Below are positions 34,219-42,900 of a DNA stretch of 64,000 bases, in pieces. The notes beneath the pieces were generated by a model, which was not told where the DNA came from, made no database searches, and saw only the letters and a list, made by a program, of their open reading frames with translations. This stretch comes from Hymenobacter sp. BRD128 (GTDB taxonomy: Bacteria > Bacteroidota > Bacteroidia > Cytophagales > Hymenobacteraceae): contig NZ_CP053908.1 of assembly GCF_013256625.1 (NCBI RefSeq), forward strand, positions 2,170,001 through 2,234,000, read 5' to 3'. The position numbers were made by a program, and so were the translations under genes. How positions within the stretch are numbered: position 1 is the stretch's first letter; every line of letters begins with the position of its first letter.

Positions 34219-34800
34219 TTAGTCGCGCACTACTTCGAGCGCGCCGCCGGCTCCTAGCCGCACAATGCGCGAGGGCGCGGTGCGGGTTTCATCGTCCTGC
34301 CGCCAGCTCACTACGTAGTCGACCCCGCGCACGATGGCCGTGTCTACTTCCTTGAAAATGGCGGGTGTGGGCTGGCCGGTTTTGTTGGCCGAGGTGCTCA
34401 CCAGGCCGTGGCCCAGGCGGCGCACCAGCTTGTGGCAAAACTCATCTTGCGGCACGCGCAGGCCCACCGTGCCATCGGGCGCCACGAGGTTGGGGGCCAC
34501 GGCGGGGCTAGCGGGCAAAATGTAGGTAGTGGGCCGTGTTTGGGCAGCCAGGGCCGCTTCGAGTTCGGCGGGCACCTCGGCGGCGTAGCGGCGCAGCATC
34601 TCCAGGTCGGCCACCAGCACGATGCTGGGCGTGCCCTCGGCACGGCCTTTTAGTTTGTAAAGCTTCTCGACGGCGCGGGACACCTCGGCATCGCAGCCCA
34701 GGCCCCACACGGTGTCGGTAGGGTACAGAATGACCTGCTGGGCAATGAGCACATCAATGGCGCTGTCTACTTCCTGGCGAAAAAAATTCATGGACGACAT
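34219..34800 (-). CDS. Threonylcarbamoyl-AMP synthase (Sua5/YciO/YrdC family)
   Basis: 193 residues. The enzyme makes threonylcarbamoyl-AMP from Thr, bicarbonate and ATP for the t6A base of tRNAs that read ANN codons. Motifs are VILYPTDTVWGLGCDA, KLKGRAEGTPSIVLVAD, GTVGLRVPQD and VSTSANKTGQPTP. The family holds both the essential TsaC/Sua5 and YciO proteins of unclear role; the KxR at the start of the second motif (KGRAEG rather than KxRP) is a small departure, so I leave the gene symbol blank. It is convergent with the GH28 relic. Confidence 0.88.
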   Translation of the reverse strand: MSSMNFFRQEVDSAIDVLIAQQVILYPTDTVWGLGCDAEVSRAVEKLYKLKGRAEGTPSIVLVADLEMLRRYAAEVPAELEAALAAQTRPTTYILPASPAVAPNLVAPDGTVGLRVPQDEFCHKLVRRLGHGLVSTSANKTGQPTPAIFKEVDTAIVRGVDYVVSWRQDDETRTAPSRIVRLGAGGALEVVRD

Positions 34801-34987
34801 AAGACGAAAAATAAGCTGGAATACGGCGCAGGCTAATCTTGAGGCCCATTTAGTGGGCTGGCTAGCTTACGCAACCACTCGGCGCGGCGGCCGTTCAGCC
34901 AGGCAGCTGCAAAGATGCAGGTTTCTCCCATGGCTGCTATCTAACCCACCGCCCACACGTTTGACACGTTCACACTACGCATCGCCT
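34801..34987. other. Spacer upstream of the Sua5-like gene
   Basis: No gene seen. CATCTTTG on the minus strand near 34908 is a weak -7-like candidate. Confidence 0.4.
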
Positions 34988-35137
34988 ACGCTTGGCGTGC
35001 CTACCACCGTGCTCGACGGGGCTAGCCTGGGGGCTACTTCCGAAGGCAATGAGCAGTATTTCAGCAGCCCTTACGCCAGGCGCGTGCTGCCCGGCGTGGG
35101 CTACTACGTGCCCCGCGAGGCCCCGGCGTTATTGTAG
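34988..35137 (+). pseudogene. C-terminal remnant of an alpha/beta-hydrolase
   Basis: About 49 codons read TLGVPTTVLDGASLGATSEG, then YARRVLPGVGYYVPREAPAL and stop. The spacing of VPTLVLHG-x-D, YERRVLPGVGHFPHREAP in the family fits, with the catalytic His replaced by Tyr (GVGYYVP). Nothing of the nucleophile half is present upstream. A relic; the assignment is from pattern memory. Confidence 0.55.
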
Positions 35138-35156
35138 CGGCAGTGCTGAATTAGCC

Positions 35157-35199
35157 ACCTCCCCCGTTCCCGCTCTTTTGGAAAGAGGCCGGGGGAGGT
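35157..35199. repeat. Hairpin copy of the ACCTCCCCC repeat family
   Basis: ACCTCCCCC at the left pairs with GGGGGAGGT at the right, and CTCTTT with AAAGAG inside. The sequence is related to the arms at 10239-10402. It sits 8 bases from the epimerase stop codon on the minus strand and could act as a 3' hairpin. Confidence 0.75.
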
Positions 35200-35206
35200 T
35201 CGCCCG

Positions 35207-35611
35207 CTAGGCGATACTTTGGCACAACTCGACCAGCACGCCGCCCGCGCTCTTGGGATGCACAAAGCACACCAGCTTATTATCGGCGCCGCGCTTGGGC
35301 GTTTCATTCAGCAGAATGAAGCCCTCGGCCCGCAGCCGCGCCATTTCGGCCTCAATATTATCGACCTCGAAAGCGACATGGTGAATGCCTTCAGGCTTTT
35401 TATCCAAAAACTTGGTGATGGCGCTTTCGGGGCTGGTGCCGGCCAGCAGTTCGATTTTGGAGCCGCCGATTTGGAAGAAAACCGTGTCCACGGCCTCGCT
35501 GGGCACGTGCTCGGTTTTGTAGGGCGGCTGGCCCAGCAGGCGGGTGTAGAGGTCGGTGGCGGCGGCTAAGTCGCGCACGGCCAGGCCCACATGTTCGAGG
35601 TTGGTAAGCAT
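35207..35611 (-). CDS. mce: Methylmalonyl-CoA epimerase
   Basis: 134 residues from the ATG at 35611 (MLTNLEHVGLAVRD); the longer frame to 35644 is rejected because the -7 box TAGCTTTG lies there. A VOC-fold metalloenzyme: NLEHVGLAVRD gives the first metal His, IHHVAFEVDN the second, and the last ligand is expected in the LVELCQ strand. It converts (2R)- to (2S)-methylmalonyl-CoA in propionyl-CoA metabolism. No mutase gene is in the window. Confidence 0.93.
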   Translation of the reverse strand: MLTNLEHVGLAVRDLAAATDLYTRLLGQPPYKTEHVPSEAVDTVFFQIGGSKIELLAGTSPESAITKFLDKKPEGIHHVAFEVDNIEAEMARLRAEGFILLNETPKRGADNKLVCFVHPKSAGGVLVELCQSIA

Positions 35612-35641
35612 AACAAGAGGCCGGCGGCTAGCCCGGCCGCG

Positions 35642-35649
35642 CAAAGCTA
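35642..35649 (-). promoter_or_regulatory. -7 box TAGCTTTG of the epimerase gene
   Basis: Exact TAnnTTTG about 30 bases before the ATG. Confidence 0.6.
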
Positions 35650-35766
35650 CCGGCCGCCAGGGCTAGCCAGCCAGCAGGTGCGGGTTTTTAGACAGATTCC
35701 AGCTATTTTTGTGGATTCCAAAAAACTGTTTAGGCCAAAATTCTGTTTCACCGACAGTCAACTGCC

Positions 35767-35774
35767 TATCTTTA
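35767..35774 (+). promoter_or_regulatory. -7-like box TATCTTTA of iscS
   Basis: One base from TAnnTTTG, 29 bases before the iscS ATG at 35804. Confidence 0.55.
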
Positions 35775-35803
35775 GCATTTACTAGAAAATCCAGCCCAGC
35801 GCC

Positions 35804-37018
35804 ATGCTTAAGCTACCTATCTACCTGGACAACAACGCCACCACGCCGCTCGACCCGCGCGTGCTGGAGGCCATGATGCCCTACCTGACCGATGTGTTCG
35901 GCAACGCGGCTTCGCGCAACCACCCCTTCGGCTGGGCGGCGGAAGAAGGCGTGGACTATGCCCGCGAGCAAATCAGCCAACTCATCAACTGCGACCCCAA
36001 GGAGATTATCTTCACCAGCGGCGCCACGGAAAGCGACAACCTGGGTATCAAGGGCGTGTATGAGATGTATGCCCAGCGGGGCAACCATCTCATCACCACC
36101 ACGACCGAGCACAAAGCCGTGCTCGATACCTGCAAGCACATCGAGAAGCTCGGCGGTAAGGTAACGTACCTGCCCGTGAACGAGCAGGGCCTCATCAGCC
36201 TCGCAGAGCTGGAAGCCGCTATGACGCCCCAGACTATTCTGGTGACCATCATGTACGGGAACAATGAGACGGGCACCGTGCAGCCCATCCGCGAAATTGC
36301 GGCCATTGCCCACAAGCACGGCGCGCTGTTTATGAGCGACGGCACCCAGGCCGTGGGTAAGATTCCGGTGGACGTGCAAGCCGATGGCATCGACCTGATG
36401 GCCTTCACGGCCCACAAAATGTACGGCCCCAAAGGTGTGGGCGCCCTTTACGTGCGCCGTAAAAACCCGCGCGTGAAAGTGACCGCCCAGATGGACGGCG
36501 GCGGCCACGAGCGCGGCATGCGCTCGGGCACCCTCAACGTGCCCGGTATCGTAGGCTTCGGCAAAGCCTGTGAGCTGGCCCGCCTCGAAATGGCGGCCGA
36601 CGCCGAGCGCCTGAGCAAGCTGCGCGACAAGCTCGAAAGCGAGCTGCTGACCCTCGAAGAGAGCTACGTGAATGGCTCGCGCGAGCACCGCCTGCCGCAC
36701 GTAACGAACATCAGCTTCAAATATGTAGAAGGCGAAGGCCTGATGATGGGCGTAAAAGACCTGGCCGTATCGAGCGGCTCGGCCTGCACCTCGGCTAGCC
36801 TGGAGCCTAGCTACGTGCTCAAGGCCCTGGGCCTGAGCGATGACTTGGCGCACAGCAGCCTGCGCTTCGGCCTCTCGCGCTTCACCACCGACGAGCAAAT
36901 TGCCTACGCCATCGGCCACGTAAAAGAAGCCGTAACCAAGCTCCGCGAGATGTCGCCGCTGTGGGAGATGCACAAGGAAGGCATCGACCTCAACACCATT
37001 GAGTGGGCAGAGCATTAA
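35804..37018 (+). CDS. iscS: Cysteine desulfurase IscS
   Basis: 404 residues, normal for group I NifS/IscS. It takes sulfur from cysteine as a persulfide for iron-sulfur cluster building and tRNA thiolation. The start is [20 protein letters not shown]. The PLP lysine is in [11 protein letters not shown] and the active-site cysteine in [20 protein letters not shown], an extended, flexible loop of the IscS type. The long minus-strand ORF across it (35813-37093) is a shadow. It is the first gene of an isc set. Confidence 0.97.
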   Translation: MLKLPIYLDNNATTPLDPRVLEAMMPYLTDVFGNAASRNHPFGWAAEEGVDYAREQISQLINCDPKEIIFTSGATESDNLGIKGVYEMYAQRGNHLITTTTEHKAVLDTCKHIEKLGGKVTYLPVNEQGLISLAELEAAMTPQTILVTIMYGNNETGTVQPIREIAAIAHKHGALFMSDGTQAVGKIPVDVQADGIDLMAFTAHKMYGPKGVGALYVRRKNPRVKVTAQMDGGGHERGMRSGTLNVPGIVGFGKACELARLEMAADAERLSKLRDKLESELLTLEESYVNGSREHRLPHVTNISFKYVEGEGLMMGVKDLAVSSGSACTSASLEPSYVLKALGLSDDLAHSSLRFGLSRFTTDEQIAYAIGHVKEAVTKLREMSPLWEMHKEGIDLNTIEWAEH

Positions 37019-37025
37019 TGCAGCG

Positions 37026-37105
37026 AACAGTTTGCAATGAGCAGTGAACAGTATCGTTCTTAGTAGCTCATTTGGTAACTGCTCCCTATTCACTGATACC
37101 TACTA
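37026..37105. repeat. Worn copy of the CAGTGAGCAGTGAA repeat between iscS and iscU
   Basis: CAATGAGCAGTGAACAGTAT and, further on, ACTGCTCCCTATTCACTGAT are imperfect reverse complements, related to the element at 47048-47118. Confidence 0.55.
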
Positions 37106-37119
37106 ACTAAAAAATACCA

Positions 37120-37535
37120 ATGGCTTACTCCGATAAGGTAATCGACCACTACAGCAACCCGCGCAACGTGGGCACGCTGGACAAAAGCAAGAAAACGGTA
37201 GGCACCGGCCTGGTAGGTGCCCCGAGTGCGGCGACGTAATGCGCCTGCAAATCGAGGTGGACGAGGCTACCAACACCATCACCGACGCCAAGTTTAAGAC
37301 CTTCGGCTGCGGCTCGGCCATCGCATCGTCGAGCCTGGCTACCGAGTGGCTGAAGGGCAAAACGGTGGACGAGGCCCTGGCCATCGACAACATGGAGATT
37401 GTGGAAGAACTAGCTTTGCCGCCCGTAAAAATCCACTGCTCGGTGCTGGCCGAAGACGCCATTAAGATGGCTATCAACGACTACCGCGTGAAAAACGGCC
37501 TGCCAGCCCTGGAGCTCGAAAAGGCACACCACTAG
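37120..37535 (+). CDS. iscU: Iron-sulfur scaffold IscU, with a one-base frameshift
   Basis: The ATG at 37120 opens MAYSDKVIDHYSNPRNVGTL and continues to GTGLVGAP, then leaves frame and stops. The rest continues from 37225 in the +1-shifted frame (CGDVMRLQIEVDE, TFGCGSAIASSS, VKIHCSVLAED). Adding one C to the C4 run at 37220-37223 gives VGAPECGDV, and a normal protein of 138 residues with the three cluster cysteines (PECGD, CGSA, HCSV). As IscU is normally needed for growth when no SUF scaffold exists, a base-calling error is more likely than a mutation. No suf genes are in the window. Confidence 0.92.
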
Positions 37536-37557
37536 GCTAGCCCTGGTGCGGATAAGG

Positions 37558-37587
37558 ACGGCCCCGTAACGGGCCGTCTTTTTTTTG
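37558..37587 (+). terminator. Terminator after iscU
   Basis: GACGGCCCC, GTAAC-type loop, GGGCCGTC, then eight Ts. Confidence 0.9.
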
Positions 37588-37610
37588 TTATTTAGAATCC
37601 TTCTTAGCGG

Positions 37611-37618
37611 TATCTTTG
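37611..37618 (+). promoter_or_regulatory. -7 box TATCTTTG of iscA
   Basis: Exact TAnnTTTG, 75 bases before the iscA ATG, so the leader is about 65-70 bases. The iscU terminator precedes it, so iscA is likely transcribed separately. Confidence 0.65.
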
Positions 37619-37693
37619 TTATAGAAACGCCGCTAACTTTTTAGGCATAGCTGGCCGCTGTTCTTTCTACGCACCTTTAGCCATCTACTTGTT

Positions 37694-38020
37694 ATGATTA
37701 CCGTTTCGGATAAAGCCAAGGAAAAAGTGGAGCATCTGATGCGCGACTCGCAGCTCGATGCTACCTACCGGCTGCGCGCCTCGGTGGCGGGCGGCGGCTG
37801 CTCGGGCCTGAGCTACAAGCTGGACTTTGATAACGAAACCCGGCCGATGGACCAGGAATTTGAGGATAAAGGTGTGCGCGTGGTAGTGGATATGAAGAGC
37901 TTTCTGTACCTGGCCGGCACCGAGCTCGATTTTTCGGATGGACTGAATGGCAAAGGCTTTCAGTTTCATAATCCAAACGCTTCACGCTCTTGCGGTTGTG
38001 GCGAAAGTTTCTCAGTATAA
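37694..38020 (+). CDS. iscA: Iron-sulfur assembly protein IscA/HesB
   Basis: 108 residues, normal for A-type carriers. The three invariant cysteines are present: C36 in GGGCSGLSY and C100 and C102 in SCGCGESFSV. A-type proteins carry or insert [4Fe-4S] clusters. It is separated from iscU by a terminator and has its own -7 box. A hairpin terminator follows. Confidence 0.95.
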   Translation: MITVSDKAKEKVEHLMRDSQLDATYRLRASVAGGGCSGLSYKLDFDNETRPMDQEFEDKGVRVVVDMKSFLYLAGTELDFSDGLNGKGFQFHNPNASRSCGCGESFSV

Positions 38021-38043
38021 ACCATTTAGCAGCTACTACTTAC

Positions 38044-38077
38044 AGGCTCCGGCGCAATATGCACCGGAGCCTTTTTA
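38044..38077 (+). terminator. Terminator after iscA
   Basis: AGGCTCCGGTGC-like stem (AGGCTCCGG ... CCGGAGCCT) with an 11-base loop, then a T-run. Confidence 0.88.
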
Positions 38078-38147
38078 CTTATCTTGCACGCGTAGTTGCG
38101 GCTAGGGCCTGAGGCTGGCCGCCGCACTGCCCTTGTTAGCTGCTTTG

Positions 38148-41144
38148 ATGGTTACCGCTGCTTCTACGCTTCCTTTTCCTTTGGCCAACGACCTGTTGCA
38201 AACTACGCTGGCGGTATCGCTGACGGCCATCAGCCTGCTGCGCCCAATTTTAGGGGCAGCCGAAGAACTGCTAGACTTTACGCTGGAATATATCAACCCC
38301 GCCGGCCAGCGCATGACGGGGCTGCCCGAGCGGCCAGTTGGCACGCTGTGCACCTTGTTTCCGCACGCCCACTCTACTGGCCTGCTAGATTTTTACCGGC
38401 GCGTGTACAGTACCAGCCAGGCGAGTACGTTTGACTTCACGTATCGAGGCGACGAGGCCGATTCATTTTATTTAGTAGCGGCGCAGCGCAGTGGTGAGCT
38501 GCTGGTAGTAAGCCTGACCAATAGCGCCCAGCAGGAGCGCCCGGCCGTGGAGCAGGCTCTGCGGGCCAGCCAGGCCCGCGAGCAGGCCGCCCGCCGGGAA
38601 GTAGAGCGCGAGCGCAACCTGCTGGAAGCAATCCTAACGCAGGCCCCGGTGGCCATCGGCTTATTTAGAGGCCCTGAGCAGGTAGTAGTAACGGCTAATA
38701 CCCAGCTGTGCGCCATGTGGGGCTACGCACCGGCCGACGTGCTGGGCCGCCCCCTGCTGGATGGCGTGCCCGAGTTGCGCGGCCAGGGCTTCGCAGAACT
38801 CATTGCCGAAGTGGCTCACACCCAAGTGCCCTACGTGGGGCGTGAGGTGCCGGCGCAGCTCACGCAGCAGGGCCAGCTGCAAACCCACTATTTCAACTTT
38901 GTGTACCAGCCGCTGCATAGCCCAAGGGGCGAGCTGCTGGGTGTGCTGGATATTGCAATTGACGTGACCGAGCAGGTGCTAGCCCGCCAGCAGGTGCAGA
39001 GCCTGAACGAGGAGCTAGCCGCCGCCAATGAAGAATTGCAGGCCGCCAACGAGGAGTTTTTCTCGAATAATGAGGCGCTCACGCACGCGCAGCTGAAGCT
39101 ACAGCAGCTCAACCAGGAGCTGGAGCGGCGCGTAGCCGAGCGCACCCAGGCGCTGGCCCAGGCACTGGCCGACGCCGAGCACCAGCGCCAGCGCCTGGCA
39201 CGTTTCTTCAACCAGGCGCCGGCTGCCATCTGCATCTTCGACGGGCCTGATTTTGTGTATGAATTAGTGAACCCGGCTTATCAGCGGCTGTTTCCGGGCC
39301 GCCACCTGCTGGGCCGGCCCCTGCTGGCGGCCCTGCCCGAGCTAGCCCACCAGCCCGGCTGGCGCACGCTGCGGCACGTGTACGAAACGGGCCAGACGCA
39401 CGAGGAAATGGGTATTCTAATGCCAATAGCCACGTATGAGGGCGGTCCGCTGCAGGATTTTTACTTCCACTATATTCAGCAGGCGCGCTACGATGAGCAG
39501 GGCCGCATTGACGGCGTACTGGTATTTGTGCTCGACATGACCGAGCAGGTGCTAGCCCAGCAGCGGGCCGACGCCCTGCAAGCCGAAGTGCTGACTGCCA
39601 CCCGGCAGCAGGTGCGGCAGCGCGAAGAGTTGTATCAGCTCTTTGAGCGCACGCCGGCCGCTATTTGCCTGCTGCGCGGCCCTGAGCATCGGTTTGAGTA
39701 TTTCAACCCGTCCTACCAGGCGCTCTTTCCGGGCCGCTCGATGTGGGGCCACACCGTCGCCGAAATTCAGCCGGAAGCTATTGAGCAAGGCTTTGTAGCC
39801 CTGCTTGACCACGTGTACCAGTCCGGCGAAACGTATTATGGCAATGAGCTGCCCCTGCGGGTGGAGCAGGCCGATGGTAGCCCGCCCAAAACCACTTATT
39901 TCAACTTCACCTACCAGGCATACCACGAAGATGGGCAGCCGGCCGGAATTTCTGTTTTCGCTTTTGACGTAACCGAGCAGGTGCTGGCCCGGCAGCAGCG
40001 CGCGGCGCAGCAGCAGCAGCTACGCGAGCTGTTCGAGCAGGCGCCGGTTGCCATCGCCGTTTTTCAGGGGCCTCAGTACCTCATCGAGTTTGCCAATCCG
40101 GCGGTATGCCGCTTGTGGGGGCGCACGCCGCAGCAGGCCCTGCACACGCCCTTGTTTGAACAGTTGCCCGAGGCCGCTGGGCAGGGCTTCGAGCAGCTGC
40201 TCGATGGCGTGATGGCCACGGGCGTGCCCCACGTGGCCCACGAGCTGATGGTGCTTATCGACCGCGATGGCCGGCGCGACACCGTGTATCTGAACTTTGT
40301 GTACCAGCCTTTACGCAATGCGGAAGGCCAGTCTATTGGCGTCACGATGGTAGCTACGGAGGTGACCGAGCAGGTAGCCGCCCGGCGCCAGGTGCAGGCG
40401 CTGAACGAGGAATTGCAAGCCGCTAACCAGGAGCTGCAGGCGACCAACAGCCAGCTTACCCGCACCAACATCGACCTCGACAACTTCATCTACACGGCCT
40501 CGCACGACCTGAAGGCTCCCATCACCAACATCGAAGGCCTGCTGACGGCCCTGCAAGAGCAACTGCCCGCCAAGCTGCGGCAAGACGAGCAGGTGCAGCC
40601 GCTGCTGCGCATGATGGAGGGCGCCGTGGAGCGCTTTCAGAAAACTATTGGGCACCTCACCGACATTTCTAAGCTGCAACAAGCCCACGCGCAAGCCGAG
40701 GAAGTAATAGACTTGGTAACCTTGCTTGACGAGGTAGCCCTCGACCTCGCGCCCGAGTTGGCCAGCACCAAAGCCCAGCTGCTGGTCGACGTGGCGGCCT
40801 GCCCTAGCCTGTCGTTCTCGCCCAAAAACCTGCGCAGTATTTTCTACAACCTGCTCAGCAATGCCATCAAGTACCGCGCCCCCGGCCGGCCACCCCTGAT
40901 TGAGTTGCGCTGCCACTCGCAGCCCGGCCGGGTGATACTCGAAGTGCAGGACAACGGCCTGGGGCTCGACGAGGCCCAGCAGAGTCAGCTTTTTGGCATG
41001 TTTCAGCGCCTGCACAGCCACGTCGAGGGCTCGGGCATCGGGCTGTACATGGTGAAGAAGATAGTAGAAAACGCCGGCGGCACCATCACGGTGCGCAGCG
41101 AGCCGGGCGTGGGCTCCACCTTCAGCATCGTGCTGCCGGGCTAG
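38148..41144 (+). CDS. Soluble sensor histidine kinase with five PAS domains
   Basis: About 998 residues from the ATG at 38148; the frame opens five codons earlier on a TTG. No membrane segment or signal peptide. PAS-like units can be followed from residue about 45, 160, 370, 505 and 635 (each with an NPAYQRLFPGR or NPAVCRLWGR type motif and an FAFDVTEQVLARQQ or similar end). A coiled-coil linker follows, then HisKA with SHDLKAPITN (histidine near 786), an ATPase with NLLSNAIKYR, VQDNGLGLDEAQQ and GSGIGLYMVKKI. The repeats of the PAS units suggest in-gene duplication. No partner regulator is adjacent. Confidence 0.93.
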   Translation: MVTAASTLPFPLANDLLQTTLAVSLTAISLLRPILGAAEELLDFTLEYINPAGQRMTGLPERPVGTLCTLFPHAHSTGLLDFYRRVYSTSQASTFDFTYRGDEADSFYLVAAQRSGELLVVSLTNSAQQERPAVEQALRASQAREQAARREVERERNLLEAILTQAPVAIGLFRGPEQVVVTANTQLCAMWGYAPADVLGRPLLDGVPELRGQGFAELIAEVAHTQVPYVGREVPAQLTQQGQLQTHYFNFVYQPLHSPRGELLGVLDIAIDVTEQVLARQQVQSLNEELAAANEELQAANEEFFSNNEALTHAQLKLQQLNQELERRVAERTQALAQALADAEHQRQRLARFFNQAPAAICIFDGPDFVYELVNPAYQRLFPGRHLLGRPLLAALPELAHQPGWRTLRHVYETGQTHEEMGILMPIATYEGGPLQDFYFHYIQQARYDEQGRIDGVLVFVLDMTEQVLAQQRADALQAEVLTATRQQVRQREELYQLFERTPAAICLLRGPEHRFEYFNPSYQALFPGRSMWGHTVAEIQPEAIEQGFVALLDHVYQSGETYYGNELPLRVEQADGSPPKTTYFNFTYQAYHEDGQPAGISVFAFDVTEQVLARQQRAAQQQQLRELFEQAPVAIAVFQGPQYLIEFANPAVCRLWGRTPQQALHTPLFEQLPEAAGQGFEQLLDGVMATGVPHVAHELMVLIDRDGRRDTVYLNFVYQPLRNAEGQSIGVTMVATEVTEQVAARRQVQALNEELQAANQELQATNSQLTRTNIDLDNFIYTASHDLKAPITNIEGLLTALQEQLPAKLRQDEQVQPLLRMMEGAVERFQKTIGHLTDISKLQQAHAQAEEVIDLVTLLDEVALDLAPELASTKAQLLVDVAACPSLSFSPKNLRSIFYNLLSNAIKYRAPGRPPLIELRCHSQPGRVILEVQDNGLGLDEAQQSQLFGMFQRLHSHVEGSGIGLYMVKKIVENAGGTITVRSEPGVGSTFSIVLPG

Positions 41145-41156
41145 CCTAGCCGCATG

Positions 41157-41987
41157 CTACTCCCACAGCGGATAGTGTTCGAGCTGTACTTCCTGCCCGA
41201 AGAAAATGCGCGTGCTTTCCTCAAATGAGCGCGTGAAATCGCTGACGTAGAAGTGGTGGGCCGGGGTAGTTTCGGCCGGGCTAGCCAGCAGCTGGCGGGC
41301 TTCCAGGGCCTCGGCCACGGTGGCAGCCACCACGTCGGACGGGTCGAGTACCGTGACGCGGCCCTGGTAGTGGCCGTCTATCTGGGGCTTGATGAGCGGG
41401 AAATGGGTGCAGGCCAGCAGAAGCGCATCAATGCCTTGCAGCGTGGCATGGTCGAGGTAGGCGCGAATAATCTCTTCCGACACGCGGCCATTAAAAAAGC
41501 CTTCCTCAATCATGGGAATGAGCAGCGGGGTGGCCAGCGCGTGCAGGTCCACGCCGAGGTCGAGCTGGTCGATTTTTTTGCGGTAGATGTTGGAGCCCAC
41601 CGTTTGCTTGGTGCCGATGAGGCCCACCGGCCGGCCGGCGTAGTACCGGCCCACGTGCGCCACTACGGGGTCTATCATGCCCACTACCAGGGCTTTAGAG
41701 CCCACGTACTCGCGCACCAGCTCGTAGGCGGCGGCACTGGCCGAGTTGCAGGCAATGAGAATCAGCTTGCAGTGCTGGCGCAGCAGCACGTCGCAGATTT
41801 TGACGGCGTAGGCCTGGATGGCGGCGGTGCTTTTTTCGCCGTAGGGCAAGTGGGCCGTGTCGCCGAAGTATACCAGCCGCTCGTGGGGCAGGCGCTGGGC
41901 CACGGCGCGGGCCACGGTGAGGCCCCCAATGCCGGAGTCGAAAATACCAATGGGCCGGGCGGCCGGGTCGGGAGCAGGAGTAGTCAT
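41157..41987 (-). CDS. murI: Glutamate racemase
   Basis: 276 residues from the ATG at 41987 (MTTPAPDPAA); the TTG four codons up lies in the -7 box. MurI supplies D-glutamate for peptidoglycan. The start RPIGIFDSGIGGLTVARA and the two catalytic cysteines, C80 in LIACNSASAA and C193 in LLACTHFPL, are present. Convergent with the kinase gene. A GACCTTTG box lies nine bases before the ATG. Confidence 0.96.
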   Translation of the reverse strand: MTTPAPDPAARPIGIFDSGIGGLTVARAVAQRLPHERLVYFGDTAHLPYGEKSTAAIQAYAVKICDVLLRQHCKLILIACNSASAAAYELVREYVGSKALVVGMIDPVVAHVGRYYAGRPVGLIGTKQTVGSNIYRKKIDQLDLGVDLHALATPLLIPMIEEGFFNGRVSEEIIRAYLDHATLQGIDALLLACTHFPLIKPQIDGHYQGRVTVLDPSDVVAATVAEALEARQLLASPAETTPAHHFYVSDFTRSFEESTRIFFGQEVQLEHYPLWE

Positions 41988-41996
41988 ACGCGGCAG

Positions 41997-42004
41997 CAAA
42001 GGTC
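41997..42004 (-). promoter_or_regulatory. -7 box GACCTTTG of murI
   Basis: One base from TAnnTTTG, nine bases before the ATG at 41987. Confidence 0.55.
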
Positions 42005-42108
42005 GGGCAGTTCGGCGATTAAATTGGGCGAAGCGGCTAGCCGGGGTTGCACAAGTCTGGGTTCGTTCCTATTTTTCGCACTCGTTTATCCTTCGTACTT
42101 ACTATCTT

Positions 42109-42342
42109 ATGAGCGCAGTTTTACAGGAAATAGACCAGGCGCTGGCCGGCTACCAGGCCCGGCACCAGGCCCGCCCGGTGGCCGTGTACCTGGGCGAGCG
42201 CAAGCTTACCCAGCTTATTCTGGACGTAGCCCAGCTCGGCGCGCCGCCCGCGCTCAGCACCGACGCCGGCCGGCCCCGCACCTACCGCAACCTGGAACTG
42301 CTGCGCGACGAAGTGAACGTGGACGCGCTGCGGATAATTTAG
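42109..42342 (+). CDS. Small hypothetical protein
   Basis: 77 residues from the ATG at 42109; the open frame reaches back to 41857 over murI. A helical N-terminus (AVLQEIDQALAGYQARHQ) is followed by VAVYLGERKLTQLILD and a basic turn. No family recognised. Base use is that of the neighbours. Confidence 0.6.
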   Translation: MSAVLQEIDQALAGYQARHQARPVAVYLGERKLTQLILDVAQLGAPPALSTDAGRPRTYRNLELLRDEVNVDALRII

Positions 42343-42366
42343 CCGGTGCGGCGGCGAGCTACTTTC

Positions 42367-42900
42367 TCAGCCCGGCGTAGCGCTGAACCGCTCCAGCAGC
42401 ACTCCTGGCTGGCCTTTGTAGTCGGTGCGGCTGAATTCCTGGTAGCCAACCTTAGCCGCCAGGCGCAGCGAAGGCACATTATCGGGGTGAATGAGGCATA
42501 CGGTGCGCGGCTGGGCCAGGTGGGCATCGGCCCAGGTCAGCGCGGCCTGCATGGCCTCCGTGGCGTAGCCCTGGCCATGACTATGCGGCGCCAGCACCCA
42601 GCCCACCTCGGGGTAGCCTTTAAGGGAAGGGGTAATGGCGCGCTGCCAGTCGCCGAAGCCCACCACGCCGAGGTAGTGGCCGCTAGCCCTCTCTTCGACC
42701 GCCCAAAAGCCGTAGCCGCACAGCACCCAGACGCCCAGGTGGCGGAGCATCTTCGTCCACACGTCTTCCTCGGACAAGGGCTGCCCACCCAAAAACTGAT
42801 AAAAAGCGGGCTCCTGCCACATGGCCAGAGAAGCTGCTAAATCGGACGGATAATGGCCACGCAGGCGCAGGCGCTCGGTTTCGAGAACGGGAATAGTCAC
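42367..42900 (-). CDS. GNAT acetyltransferase, RimJ/RimL type
   Basis: 177 residues from a GTG at 42900. Landmarks are VLETERLRLRG, LGVVGFGDW, PEVGWVLAPHSHGQGYATEA (motif A, acetyl-CoA binding) and NVPSLRLAAKVGYQEFSR. These proteins acetylate ribosomal protein N-termini or small molecules; the target here is unknown. The GTG follows the TAA of the esterase gene directly (TAAGTG on the minus strand), so translation is coupled to it. Confidence 0.9.
   Translation of the reverse strand: MTIPVLETERLRLRGHYPSDLAASLAMWQEPAFYQFLGGQPLSEEDVWTKMLRHLGVWVLCGYGFWAVEERASGHYLGVVGFGDWQRAITPSLKGYPEVGWVLAPHSHGQGYATEAMQAALTWADAHLAQPRTVCLIHPDNVPSLRLAAKVGYQEFSRTDYKGQPGVLLERFSATPG

Noticed and set aside
35813..37093. 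426-codon minus-strand frame across iscS
   Set aside because: It is the complement of a well-supported IscS gene; the composition is the usual shadow of a GC-rich gene and no motif is seen.
37220..37225. Programmed frameshift in iscU
   Set aside because: There is no slippery heptamer or downstream pseudoknot, and no known case in iscU; a one-base error or mutation is simpler.
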